64,000 nucleotides of DNA from Cellulosimicrobium funkei (GCF_001019615.1 NZ_JNBQ01000002.1:1-64000); one strand, 5' to 3'; shown: positions 35,104-46,377, counted from the first letter of the stretch. The notes: generated by a model not told the origin, from the sequence alone. Program-made: numbers and translations.

Positions 35104-36917
35104 CCGCCACGACGCCGACCACCCAGGAGCGTCCCGGCACGACGTCGGACGAGGTGCCCGCGCTCGAGATCCGCGGGCTCGAGGTCGCCTACCGCACGCG
35201 CGACGGCGGCTCGTACGCGGCCGTCCGCGGCGTCGACCTCACGGTCGGCGCGGGCGAGGTCGTGGCGCTCGTGGGCGAGTCCGGCTCGGGCAAGAGCACG
35301 ACGGCCCACGCGGCGCTGCACCTTCTCTCGCGCGGGGGAGCGGTGACGGCCGGGACCATCCGGCTCGGCGGACGCGACGTCGGCGACCTCTCCGAGAAGG
35401 AGTGGCAGCAGGTGCGGGGCCGCGACGTCGGCCTCGTGCCGCAGGACCCGACGGTCTCGCTCAACCCCGTCACGCGCGTGGGCGACCAGGTCGCGGAGGT
35501 GCTCGTCATCCACGGGCTCGCGCGGCGCAAGGAGGCGCGCGAGCGGGCGGTCGAGCTGCTGCGCCAGGCCGGGATCGACGACCCGGAGGCCCGCGCGCGG
35601 CAGTACCCGTCGCAGCTCTCCGGGGGCATGCGCCAGCGCGTGCTCATCGCGATCGCGGTCGCCGCGCGCCCGAGGCTCGTCGTCGCGGACGAGCCGACGA
35701 GCGCGCTGGACGTGACCGTCCAGCGCCGCATCCTCGACCACCTGGACGGCCTCGTGCGCGACCTCGGCACCGCCGTCCTGCTCATCACGCACGACCTCGG
35801 GGTCGCGGCGGACCGCGCCGACCGGATCGTCGTGCTCGAGCGCGGCGTCGTCGTCGAGGAGGGCACCGCGGACCAGGTGCTGCACGACCCGCGCCACCCG
35901 TACACCCAGCAGCTCATCGCGGCGGCGCCGAGCCTCGCGAGCTCGCGCCTGGTCGCGGGCGGCACCCCGGAGACGACGCCGGGCGACGGCGTCGTCCCGC
36001 GCGCCGACGCGAGCCGCGCCGCGGTCGCGAGCCGCGCCGACGGTCAGGGGATCACGGTGCCCGACGGCGCCGGTCCGGACACCGCGAGCGCGCCCGTCCT
36101 CGCGGTGCGGGACCTGCGCAAGGAGTTCACGCTGCCGCGGGGCGCCGCGCACCGGACGCTCGTCGCCGTGGACGGCGTGAGCCTCGCGGTCGGGCGGGGC
36201 GAGACGTACGCGCTCGTGGGGGAGTCCGGCTCCGGCAAGAGCACGACGGCGCGGCTCGCCCTCCGGCTCGAGCGGCCCACCGCGGGCACGGTCGAGTTCG
36301 CGGGCGAGGACATCACGACGGCGCGCGGCGAGCGGCTGCGGTCGCTGCGCCGTGGCTTCCAGGTGGTCTACCAGTCCCCGTACGCGTCGCTCGACCCGCG
36401 GTTCACCGTCGAGCAGATCGTCACCGAGCCGCTGCGGGCGTACCGGGTCGGGTCGCCGTCCGAGCGTGCCGACCGGGCGCGTGCGCTCGTCGAGGACGTC
36501 GCGCTCCCGCCCGACGTGCTCCGGCGGGGACCGCGCGAGCTCTCGGGCGGCCAGCGCCAGCGTGTCGCCATCGCGAGGGCGCTCGCCCTGAACCCGGCGC
36601 TCGTCGTGCTCGACGAGCCCGTCTCGGCGCTCGACGTGTCCGTGCAGGCCCAGATCCTCGAGCTGCTCGTGCGGCTGCAGGCCGAGCACGGGCTCGCATA
36701 CCTGTTCATCTCGCACGACCTCGCGGTCGTGCGCCAGGTGTCCGACCACGTCGGCGTCATGCACCGCGGGCGCGTCGTCGAGCAGGGGGCGGCCGAGCAG
36801 ATCCTGCTCGACCCGCAGGAGGAGTACACGCGCGAGCTCGTGGCGGCCATCCCCGGCCGACGCGCGCTCCAGGACGCGTCCCGGGCGTCGTCCACGACCG
36901 CAGGGAGCGCACGATGA
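35100..36917 (+). CDS. Fused double ATPase of peptide-type ABC importer
   Basis: The 605-residue protein joins two ABC domains: DppD-like (about 20-260, [37 protein letters not shown]) and DppF-like (about 325-575, [37 protein letters not shown]), with a linker of about 60 residues between. Most systems have two separate genes; fused forms are common in actinobacteria. It energises import with the permeases just upstream. The stop overlaps the M20 peptidase start by 4 bases. Confidence 0.92.
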   Translation: MTATTPTTQERPGTTSDEVPALEIRGLEVAYRTRDGGSYAAVRGVDLTVGAGEVVALVGESGSGKSTTAHAALHLLSRGGAVTAGTIRLGGRDVGDLSEKEWQQVRGRDVGLVPQDPTVSLNPVTRVGDQVAEVLVIHGLARRKEARERAVELLRQAGIDDPEARARQYPSQLSGGMRQRVLIAIAVAARPRLVVADEPTSALDVTVQRRILDHLDGLVRDLGTAVLLITHDLGVAADRADRIVVLERGVVVEEGTADQVLHDPRHPYTQQLIAAAPSLASSRLVAGGTPETTPGDGVVPRADASRAAVASRADGQGITVPDGAGPDTASAPVLAVRDLRKEFTLPRGAAHRTLVAVDGVSLAVGRGETYALVGESGSGKSTTARLALRLERPTAGTVEFAGEDITTARGERLRSLRRGFQVVYQSPYASLDPRFTVEQIVTEPLRAYRVGSPSERADRARALVEDVALPPDVLRRGPRELSGGQRQRVAIARALALNPALVVLDEPVSALDVSVQAQILELLVRLQAEHGLAYLFISHDLAVVRQVSDHVGVMHRGRVVEQGAAEQILLDPQEEYTRELVAAIPGRRALQDASRASSTTAGSAR

Positions 36918-38323
36918 CCGTCGCCGCCGCGCGAGCCGCAGAGCTCCGCACCCGACCGAGCGCAGCGCCGCGCGTCCTCGCCGACCCCGCCCCCGCGCCG
37001 TCGCGCACCGGGCTCGCCGGCCGCACCACCGAGCTGCTCCAGGCGATGATCCGCAACGCGTGCGTCAACGACGGCACCGTCGGCTCGGGGCACGAGGCGC
37101 GCAACGCGCGCGCCGTCGCCGACGCGCTCGACGGCCTCGACCTCGAGGTCGAGTGGGTCGAGCCGCGCCCCGGCCGCACGTCGCTCGTCGCGCGCCTGCG
37201 CGGCACCGACCCGGAGGCGCCGTCGCTCGCGCTCGTCGGGCACACCGACGTCGTCCCCGTCGAGCCGGAGGGGTGGACGCGCGACCCGTTCGGCGGCGAG
37301 CTCGTCGACGGCTGGGTCTGGGGCCGGGGTGCGATCGACATGCTGGGACTCACGTCCGCGTTCACGGTCGTCATGCGCGCGGTCGCGGAGAGCGGGCGGC
37401 GGCTGCGCGGCGACCTCGTGCTCGCCGCCGTCGCCGACGAGGAGCACGGCAGCACGTGGGGCGTCGACTGGATCACGCAGCACCGGTACGACCTCGTGGA
37501 CGTCGACGCGGTCCTCACGGAGTCGGGCGGGGTGCCGGTGGGGTCCCGGGGGAGCCGCACGATCGCGGTCGGGGAGAAGGGCGGCGCCGGGCGCCGGCTG
37601 CGGGTCGTCGGGCGGCCCGGGCACGGGTCGGGGCCGTACGGGTCGCTCAACGCGATCGTGCTCGCGGCCGAGGCCGTGCGGCGGATCACCGCGCACCGCG
37701 GGCCGGTCGTCATCGGCGACCTGTGGCGCCGCTACGTCGACGCGCTCGACCTCGCGCCCGACGTGCGGGCCGCGCTGCTCGACCCCGCCCGGATCGACGA
37801 CGCGTTGCCCGAGCTCGGTGCGCTCGCGTCCGTCGCGCACGCCACGACGCACACGACCGTCGCGCCGACCGTCCTGCACGCCGGCTCGAAGCCCAACGTC
37901 ATCCCCGGGCTCGCCGAGGTCACGCTCGACATCCGCGTCCTCCCGGGCGCGACCCCGCAGGACGTGGCCGACCTGCTCGACGACGCGCTCGGCGACCTGC
38001 GCGAGCACGTGCACGTCGAGGGGGACTGGTTCGGCGAGGCCTCGCAGTCGCCCACCGACGGCGCGGCGTACGCGGCGATCGAGCGGGCCGTGCGCGCGCA
38101 CGCGGGCGCCGACGTCGTGCCGGTCCTCGGGACCGGCGGCACGGACGGGCGCTTCTTCCGCCGCCGCGGCGTGCCGGCCTACGGCTTCGGCCTGCTCAGC
38201 GAGCAGTGGGACCCCGGGGTCTTCCGTTCCCTCTTCCACGGGAACGACGAGCGCGTCGACGTCGAGTCGCTGGGGCTCACGGCCACCGCGCTGCACGACG
38301 TCGTGACGAGCTACCTCGGGTGA
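36914..38323 (+). CDS. M20 family metallopeptidase
   Basis: The 469-residue protein has M20 signatures: LVGHTDVVPVEPEGWTRDPF (metal-binding His and Asp), GRGAIDMLGL, VADEEHGSTWGVDW (catalytic Glu) and a late LGTGGTDGRFFRRRG. Family members remove amino acids from dipeptides or acyl groups from N-acyl amino acids in the cytoplasm. The start overlaps the ATPase stop, so it probably processes what the importer brings in. A sulfur-containing dipeptide or an N-acyl cysteine or methionine would fit the upstream aptamer; this is inference. Confidence 0.9.
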   Translation: MTVAAARAAELRTRPSAAPRVLADPAPAPSRTGLAGRTTELLQAMIRNACVNDGTVGSGHEARNARAVADALDGLDLEVEWVEPRPGRTSLVARLRGTDPEAPSLALVGHTDVVPVEPEGWTRDPFGGELVDGWVWGRGAIDMLGLTSAFTVVMRAVAESGRRLRGDLVLAAVADEEHGSTWGVDWITQHRYDLVDVDAVLTESGGVPVGSRGSRTIAVGEKGGAGRRLRVVGRPGHGSGPYGSLNAIVLAAEAVRRITAHRGPVVIGDLWRRYVDALDLAPDVRAALLDPARIDDALPELGALASVAHATTHTTVAPTVLHAGSKPNVIPGLAEVTLDIRVLPGATPQDVADLLDDALGDLREHVHVEGDWFGEASQSPTDGAAYAAIERAVRAHAGADVVPVLGTGGTDGRFFRRRGVPAYGFGLLSEQWDPGVFRSLFHGNDERVDVESLGLTATALHDVVTSYLG

Positions 38324-38348
38324 GCGGTCATCCGGGTGGCGGCCGGCC

Positions 38349-39800
38349 GTGGCGGTGACGACGGACGGTCGGGCGTCGCGGGCCGTGCTGCGGGTCTGCC
38401 TCGCGACCGGGTTCGTCACGCTGCTGGACTCGGCGATCCTCACCGTCGCGGCACCCGCGCTCCGCAGCGAGCTCGGGGCGACGACCGCGCAGCTCCAGTG
38501 GATCCTCGCCGGGTACTCGCTGACGTTCGGGCTCGCGCTCGTCCCGGCGGGCCGCCTCGGCGACCGGCTCGGGCGCGGTGGCCCGCTGGCCGTCGGGCTC
38601 GCCCTGTTCGCCGTGGGGAGCCTCGTCGGCGCGACGGCCTCCGACGCCGACGTGCTCGTCACCGCGCGACTGCTCCAGGGCGTCGGCGCCGGGACTGCGA
38701 ACCCGCAGGTCATCGGCCTGCTCCAGGACCACTACGCCGGGCCGGCCCGCGCGCGTGCGCTCGGGGCGTACGCCTCGACGGGCGCGTTCGCCATGGTCGT
38801 GTCCCCGCTCGTCGGCGGCGGGATCCTGTCCCTCCTCGGGCCAGCAGCGGGGTGGCGCGCCGCCGTCGGGCTCGCCGCGCCCTTGGGGCTCGCCGTGGCC
38901 GTCGTCGCCCTGCGCGTGCTGCGCCGCGGCTCGACGGGCGCGGGGCGCGGGACACCGCCCGGTGGTCGCGTCGGCGGCGGGTTCGACGCCGTCGGGCTGG
39001 TGCTCGTGACGCTCGTGACGCTCGGGCTGCTCGTCCCGTTCGTCGCCGAGGGGCCGCGCGCCGTCGTGCTGCCGCTGTCGCTCGGGGTGGTCGTGGCCGC
39101 CGCCGGGGCGCTCGTCGCGTGGGAGCCGCGCTACGCACGGCGCGGTCGGACACCGGTTCTCGCGCCCGTCCTCCTGCGTTCCCCGACCTACGTGCTGGGC
39201 TGCGTCGTCGCGGCGTTCAGCTTCGGTGCCGCGCTCGGATACTCCGCCGTCCTCATGCTGTTCCTCCAGGACGGCGCGGGCCTCAGCCCGGTCCAGGCAG
39301 GCCTGGTCACGACGCCGGGCGCGATCGCCTCGGTCGTGGCGGCGAACCTCTCGTGGCGGCTGTTCCGCCGGTTCGGCCGCCGCGGCGTGACCGTGGCCGT
39401 CGGCGCGAAGGCGCTCGTGGCCGCGGCCACGGCCCTCGCGGTGGCGGTCGCGCCCACGTCGACGGTGGTCGCCGTGCTCGTCCTGTCGCAGGTGCTGACG
39501 GGCGTCGTCGCGGGGCTGACGATCTCGCCCAACCAGACGCTCACGCTCGAGGGCGCCCCCGGCACGGAGCGCGGCGTCGCCGGCGCGGCGCTCCAGCTCG
39601 TGCAGCGCGTCGCCGCGACGGTCTGCATCGCCGCGATGACGGGCGCGTTCGTGGCGCGGACCGGCGGCGCGGTCCCGGGCGTCCTCGACGCGCACCGCGA
39701 CGGGCTCGTCGTCGTGAGCGCCGCCGTCGCGGCACTGGCGCTCGTCGCGTGGGCGGCGTCCCTGCTCGACGAACGGCTCGCCCGTCCCTCGCCGAGGTAG
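38349..39800 (+). CDS. MFS transporter, DHA2-type drug/metabolite efflux
   Basis: The 483-residue protein has about 14 hydrophobic segments and the DHA2 motifs LLDSAILTVAAPALRSELG, WILAGYSLTFGLALVPAGRLGDRLGR and RLLQGVGAG. DHA2 pumps exchange drugs or metabolites for protons. GTG 38349 is used; the GTG two codons on is equally possible. The stop codon TAG (39798-39800) lies within the left arm of the type D palindrome. It follows the peptidase by 25 bp and may export a by-product. Confidence 0.88.
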   Translation: MAVTTDGRASRAVLRVCLATGFVTLLDSAILTVAAPALRSELGATTAQLQWILAGYSLTFGLALVPAGRLGDRLGRGGPLAVGLALFAVGSLVGATASDADVLVTARLLQGVGAGTANPQVIGLLQDHYAGPARARALGAYASTGAFAMVVSPLVGGGILSLLGPAAGWRAAVGLAAPLGLAVAVVALRVLRRGSTGAGRGTPPGGRVGGGFDAVGLVLVTLVTLGLLVPFVAEGPRAVVLPLSLGVVVAAAGALVAWEPRYARRGRTPVLAPVLLRSPTYVLGCVVAAFSFGAALGYSAVLMLFLQDGAGLSPVQAGLVTTPGAIASVVAANLSWRLFRRFGRRGVTVAVGAKALVAAATALAVAVAPTSTVVAVLVLSQVLTGVVAGLTISPNQTLTLEGAPGTERGVAGAALQLVQRVAATVCIAAMTGAFVARTGGAVPGVLDAHRDGLVVVSAAVAALALVAWAASLLDERLARPSPR

Positions 39801-39860
39801 AACCGCCGGTCGCGAGGTAGAGCACCAGGTGTTCTACCTCGCGACCGGCGGCTCTACCTC
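39794..39860. repeat. Mosaic palindrome, type D
   Basis: A 67 bp palindrome centred on A39827 has 28 bp outer arms (39794-39821 and 39833-39860) with one mismatch, plus an inner CACC-A-GGTG pairing. The word GAGGTAGA is repeated at 39794 and 39814, 20 bp apart, and inverted at 39833 and 39853. It begins in the MFS stop codon region and ends 16 bp before the Dps stop, between convergent genes. Confidence 0.85.
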
Positions 39861-39875
39861 GCGGGGCCGGGCTGG

Positions 39876-40361
39876 TCAGGCCTCGCGGTTCTCCGACGAG
39901 AGGAACCAGGCCTGCTTCTCCAGGTCGGCGATGATCTCGTGCAGGATGTCGGCGCTCGTCGGGTCCTCGGCGTCGACGCCGTCGTGGACCTCGCGCACGA
40001 CCTCGACCGTCTGGGCGAGGCGCTCGACGATCGCGTCGACCGTGTCGCCGACGGAGACGAGGCCCGCCGGGTACGGCGAGAGGTCGGTCGTCGTGGCGAC
40101 GGTCTCGGTGCGGCCGTCGGGCACGACCTGGAGCGCGCGCATGCGCTCGGCGACGGTGTCGCTGTGCTCGCGCGCGGCGTCCACGACGTCGTCGAGCTGG
40201 AGGTGCAGGTCGCGGAACCCGCGGCCCGTGACGTTCCAGTGGGCCTGCTTGCCCTGGACGTGCAGGTCGACGAGCGCGACGAGCACGCGCTGGAGGTGGG
40301 CGCGGAGCGTCTCCGACGCCTCGAAGCGTGCCGTGGCTCGGTGGATGGTGGGTGCGGACAT
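39876..40361 (-). CDS. dps: Dps-like DNA-binding ferritin
   Basis: The 161-residue protein has the Dps signature KQAHWNVTGRGFRDLHLQLDDVVD with the His and Asp of the inter-subunit ferroxidase site and a four-helix bundle throughout. Dps forms a dodecameric shell that stores iron and shields DNA from hydrogen peroxide. ATG at 40361 has GAGGAG 5 bp upstream. The start region also has a -10 TAGTCT and a TCGTTC/GAACGA palindrome on the TSS, suggesting stress regulation. It is convergent with the MFS gene. Confidence 0.92.
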   Translation of the reverse strand: MSAPTIHRATARFEASETLRAHLQRVLVALVDLHVQGKQAHWNVTGRGFRDLHLQLDDVVDAAREHSDTVAERMRALQVVPDGRTETVATTTDLSPYPAGLVSVGDTVDAIVERLAQTVEVVREVHDGVDAEDPTSADILHEIIADLEKQAWFLSSENREA

Positions 40362-40436
40362 GGTGCTCCTCGCTCTCTCGGGGGTCTCCCGGAACGTGCG
40401 GCGGTCACCCGGCTTCCGTCGGTGCCGACTCGTGAC

Positions 40437-40462
40437 TCGTTCTCTTGAACGATTCCAGACTA
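40437..40462 (-). promoter_or_regulatory. dps promoter with operator-like palindrome
   Basis: On the minus strand TAGTCT (40457-40462) is a good -10, and the predicted start site falls inside TCGTTC-TCTT-GAACGA (40437-40452), an inverted repeat with 6 bp arms. It is not a LexA box (TCGAAC-N4-GTTCGA). Repression by an oxidative-stress or iron regulator is inferred. Confidence 0.6.
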
Positions 40463-40621
40463 GGCACCATTCCCCGTCCCCGCCAGCAAGGACAGGCGTG
40501 CCTGACCTGCGGTGACGCGCCGGCGGCACCTGCCGCGACGAGACCCGTCACGTTCTCTCGCCAGGTGAGAGGACCGGCCCTCGCTCTTGCCGCGGGGCGC
40601 TCGCGGTGGTCCGCTGGCGGC

Positions 40622-41652
<1,031 letters not shown>

Positions 41653-41656
<4 letters not shown>

Positions 41657-42885
41657 GCGCCGACGCAGCGGCCGTGCCCGCGACACCCGCGCCCCCGCCC
41701 GGCGAGGCGGCCGCCCGCCACCCGCTCGCCGTGCACTGGTTCCTGCCGACGTCGGGCGACGCACGCGGGATCGTGGACGGCGCGCACGCCAAGGACACGC
41801 CCGGCCGGGCGACCGGGTTCCGCGCGCCGTCGCTCGACTACCTGGAGCAGGTCGCGGTCGCTGCCGACCGCCTCGGCTACGAGGGCGTGCTCACACCGAC
41901 GGGGACGTGGTGCGAGGACGCGTGGCTGGTCACGTCCGCGCTGATCCGCAGCACGGAGCGGCTGAAGTTCCTCGTCGCGTTCCGCCCGGGCCTCGTCTCG
42001 CCGACGCTCGCCGCGCAGATGGCCGCGACGTTCCAGCGTCTGTCCGGGGGGCGGCTGCTCCTCAACGTCGTCACGGGCGGCGACGAGAACGAGATGCGCC
42101 GGTTCGGCGACTGGCTCGAGCACGACGAGCGGTACGACCGCACGCGCGAGTTCCTCGAGGTCGTGCGCGGCGTGTGGGACGAGGCGCCGCTCTCCTACGA
42201 GGGCACGCACTACCGGATCGCCGACGCCCGGACGTCCGCGCCGCCTGACCCGCGCCCCGAGATCTTCTTCGGCGGATCGTCGGAGGCCGCGCTGCCCGTC
42301 GCGGCGGCCCAGGCCGACGTCTACCTCACGTGGGGGGAGCCGCCCGCGCAGGCGCGCGAGAAGATCGAGCGCGTGCGCGAGCTCGCCGCCGCGCAGGGGC
42401 GCACGATCCGCTTCGGGGTGCGCCTGCACGTCATCACGCGCGACCGGTCGGCCGACGCGTGGGACGTCGCGCAGCGGTTCCTCGACGACCTCACGCCCGA
42501 GCAGATCGCGGGCGCCCAGCGGCTCCTCGGCTCGTCCGGGTCGGTCGGGCAGCAGCGCATGGTCGCGCTCCACGGCGGCGGCGACCTCGCGGCCACCCGG
42601 CGCGCGCGGGACCTCGAGATCCACCCCGGGCTGTGGGCAGGCGTCGGGCTCGTGCGCGGTGGCGCCGGGACGGCGCTCGTCGGCAGCCACGAGGAGGTCG
42701 CCGACCTGATCGAGGAGTACCGCGCGGCCGGTTTCGACGAGCTCGTGCTCTCGGGCTACCCGCACCTCGAGGAGGCGTACTGGTTCGCGGAGGGCGTCCG
42801 ACCGCTGCTCGACGCGCGCGGCCTCACCGCTCCCGTCGCGCGTGCCGTCGGCGGCGCATCGCGCACCCACGCCGTGCCGTTCTGA
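41653..42885 (+). CDS. ssuD: SsuD-like alkanesulfonate monooxygenase
   Basis: The 410-residue protein has SsuD-family motifs: [89 protein letters not shown] and [27 protein letters not shown]. SsuD oxidises alkanesulfonates with FMNH2 to an aldehyde and sulfite. It is translationally coupled to the aldo-keto reductase. The reduced flavin probably comes from the SsuE-like reductase on the opposite strand, controlled by the third SAM aptamer. Confidence 0.92.
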
Positions 42886-42967
42886 CCCGCTTCCCGACCC
42901 CGCCCGCGCTCCCGGTGCGCCGGACCCGCAGGACGGGAAAGCCATGGCTCGCCGCGGTGCGCCGACC

Positions 42968-42973
42968 TAGACT
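42968..42973 (+). promoter_or_regulatory. -10 element TAGACT for the 43.0 kb small gene
   Basis: TAGACT fits the TANNNT class and sits 83 bp after the SsuD-like stop. It predicts a transcript beginning near 42980, ahead of the ATG at 43015. Confidence 0.45.
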
Positions 42974-43014
42974 GGAGGAGTCCTGTGGGTCTCCCCGCGC
43001 AGAGGTCGGCTCCG

Positions 43015-43419
43015 ATGTCGTGGCTGCTCATGATCTGGTGCGCGACGGCGTGCACGGCCGCCGCCGCGTGGTGGGTGCTGCGCCGCGCCGGGCGGCCCCC
43101 GAGTCACCGGACGGTCGGCCGGCCCGGCTTCCTGCGGCGGCGCCCGCCGACCCCCGACCCGCTCGCGACGCTCGCGCTCCAGGTGCGGCTCAGCGAGCTC
43201 GCGGCGGAGATGCGGCGCATCGAGGCGGACCCGGAGGTCTTCGCCCGCGCCCACCACTATCTCGCGGTCCAGGGCGCCTACGACGCGCTGCTGCGCGAGG
43301 CGTGCCGGCTCACCGGGCTCTCGGTCGAGGACGCGCCGCTGCGGGCCGGGTTCCGCACGGGCGACGACGAGCGGTTCCGCGAGGAGCTCGAGCTGAGCGC
43401 GCGCGGCTGGAGCTGGTGA
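43015..43419 (+). CDS. Small membrane-anchored protein, unknown
   Basis: The 134-residue protein starts MSWLLMIWCATACTAAAAWWV, one N-terminal hydrophobic helix, then a basic and a helical, acidic part (about 50-130). No family recognised. ATG 43015 is preferred because AGAGG lies 9 bp upstream and the TAGACT element would make the upstream GTG (42985) nearly leaderless; that GTG with GGAGGAG before it remains possible and would add 10 residues. A strong bidirectional hairpin follows. Confidence 0.6.
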   Translation: MSWLLMIWCATACTAAAAWWVLRRAGRPPSHRTVGRPGFLRRRPPTPDPLATLALQVRLSELAAEMRRIEADPEVFARAHHYLAVQGAYDALLREACRLTGLSVEDAPLRAGFRTGDDERFREELELSARGWSW

Positions 43420-43446
43420 CCGTCCACCCGTGAGGGGCGGCGCGGG

Positions 43447-43496
43447 ACGGGCGAGGGGCCCGACGGCGGTACGTCCGCCGTCGGCCCCTCGCCCGT
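43447..43496. terminator. Bidirectional terminator between convergent genes
   Basis: A 22 bp stem with one bulged C (43447-43469 with 43475-43496) and loop TACGT lies between the stop of the small gene (43419) and that of the flavin reductase (43517). Confidence 0.78.
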
Positions 43497-43516
43497 GGTG
43501 TCCCCCAGCGTGCGGG

Positions 43517-44089
43517 TCAGAGCGCCGAGTGGTCCCCGATCCGGTGGTAGGTGCGGTCGTGGTACACGAGGGGCGACGGCGCGCCGGTCGCCTCGTCGCG
43601 CCGCGGGTCCGCGCCCGTGCCGACGCTCGACGCGAGCGCGCGCAGCGACACGAGGTAGGAGTCACCCACCGGCGTGCGCTGGACCACGCGGCCCCGGACC
43701 CACGAGAGGGCCCCGTCGATGACGGGTTCGCCGGTGCCGAGGCGCGACCAGCCGCCGTCGGCGAACCGGTCGATGCCGCTCGTGGCGAAGCGTGCCGAGA
43801 CGTCGTCCTGGTGGTCGGCGAGGAAGCTCACCGTGAGCGTGCGCGCGGCGGAGACCGCGGGCCACGACGACGACGTCGACGCGAGCGAGAACGCGAGCAG
43901 CGGGGGTGCGGCCGAGACGGAGATGACCGACGTCGCGGTGAACCCGACGAGACGGCCGTCGTGCTCGAGCGCGATCACGGCGACCCCGGCGGGGTGGCCG
44001 CGGAACACGGACTTGTACTCGTCGGGGGAGAGCTGCGGCTCGTCCTGCTCTGCCAGGAGGGCCTCCAGGTGGGTGAGCTCGGCGGTCAT
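43517..44089 (-). CDS. Flavin reductase family protein (split barrel)
   Basis: The 190-residue protein matches the FMN-binding split-barrel flavin reductase family: GHPAGVAVIALEHDGRLVGFTATSVISVSAAPPLLAFSLA, followed by FLADHQDDVSARFA, and ends with LVYHDRTYHRIGDHSAL. These enzymes make FMNH2 or FADH2 for two-component monooxygenases. Its start overlaps the stop of the FMN reductase (ATGA), so both come from the SAM-controlled minus-strand operon. Confidence 0.9.
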   Translation of the reverse strand: MTAELTHLEALLAEQDEPQLSPDEYKSVFRGHPAGVAVIALEHDGRLVGFTATSVISVSAAPPLLAFSLASTSSSWPAVSAARTLTVSFLADHQDDVSARFATSGIDRFADGGWSRLGTGEPVIDGALSWVRGRVVQRTPVGDSYLVSLRALASSVGTGADPRRDEATGAPSPLVYHDRTYHRIGDHSAL

Positions 44090-44685
44090 CGGGCCACCCC
44101 CGCGAACGCGTCGGCGACGGCCTGGTCGGCGTGCGGCGGGTCGCCGCCGTCCACCCCGGGGAGCGGCGTCGCGGCGCGGCGCAGCGCGTCGCCCTCACGG
44201 GCGAGCCACGCGTCCACGACGGGGCCCAGGTCCGCGAGCTGCGGCTCGGTGACCGTGAGGGAGCGGGTCGGGACGACGGCGCCCAGCTCGACGAGCACGG
44301 GCCGCAGGTGCACCTCGCCGACGAGCGCGTGGGCGGGGTTGGCCGACACGACGAGCGGCACGACGACGACGCCCGCGAGCCCGTCCGGGCCGTAGAGGTC
44401 GAGGAACGCCTTGAGGAGCCCGGTGTACGACGCCTTGTAGACCGGCGTCGCCACGACGGCGACGGTCGCCGCGGCGAGCCGGTCGCGCGCGGCGTCCGCT
44501 GCGGGGCGCTCGGGGGCGAGGATCTCGGTGGCGAACGCCGCGAGGTCGATCGTCGAGACGTCGGCCGCGCCGAGGAGGGCGGCGACGCGGTGCGCCACGG
44601 ACTCGGCGGCGCCGAGCGTCCGCGAGCCGGGGCGCGGGTTGCCGGAGACGGCGAGGACCGTCGGGGAGAGGGAGCGGTGGGTCAT
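44086..44685 (-). CDS. SsuE-like NADPH-dependent FMN reductase
   Basis: The 199-residue protein is a flavodoxin-fold FMN reductase: LAVSGNPRPGSRTLGAAE (phosphate loop), VAVVATPVYKASYTGLLKAFLDLY and a central Pro-rich loop, as in SsuE and the CE1759 partner reductases. It reduces FMN for LLM monooxygenases. ATG 44685 has GAGG about 6 bp upstream; an in-frame GTG at 44712 would add 9 residues. It is the first gene after a SAM-IV aptamer on the minus strand, so flavin supply falls when SAM is high. Confidence 0.92.
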   Translation of the reverse strand: MTHRSLSPTVLAVSGNPRPGSRTLGAAESVAHRVAALLGAADVSTIDLAAFATEILAPERPAADAARDRLAAATVAVVATPVYKASYTGLLKAFLDLYGPDGLAGVVVVPLVVSANPAHALVGEVHLRPVLVELGAVVPTRSLTVTEPQLADLGPVVDAWLAREGDALRRAATPLPGVDGGDPPHADQAVADAFAGVAR

Positions 44686-44758
44686 GTGTACCTCGCAGTA
44701 GTCGTCGATCACGCTTGCCGCGCGGCCGTCCCGCGGGTGCGGGGCCGGTCGCGCGCGG

Positions 44759-44840
44759 CCTGGTCATCTCCCGGAGCACCCCGCCGTGACAGGGGGTTGC
44801 CGACCAGCGAGCCGGGGCTTGGCACTGGTGCTCGTGACCT
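44759..44840 (-). ncRNA. SAM-IV riboswitch (minus strand)
   Basis: Read on the minus strand it starts GGTCACGAG, contains CCAAGCCCCGGC, GGCAACCCCC and GGGGTGCTCCGGGAGA, and ends TGACCAGG; GGTCA/TGACC close the outer helix. It aligns almost base for base with 16990-17071. TATACC (44848-44853) just upstream is a likely -10, so the RNA starts at the aptamer. Downstream, GCCGCGCG/CGCGCGGC arms precede the FMN reductase start and could be the expression platform. The rest of the gap to gdhA (45032) shows no clear promoter for it, only its RBS. Confidence 0.9.
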
Positions 44841-44854
44841 GGGGACGGGTATAG

Positions 44855-46369
<1,515 letters not shown>

Positions 46370-46377
46370 CCGTCGTC

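Noticed and set aside
40437-40452. LexA (SOS) box at dps
   Set aside because: Inner bases are reversed relative to TCGAAC-N4-GTTCGA.
44686-44712. Upstream GTG start for the FMN reductase
   Set aside because: It adds nine residues outside the family fold; the ATG has better RBS spacing.
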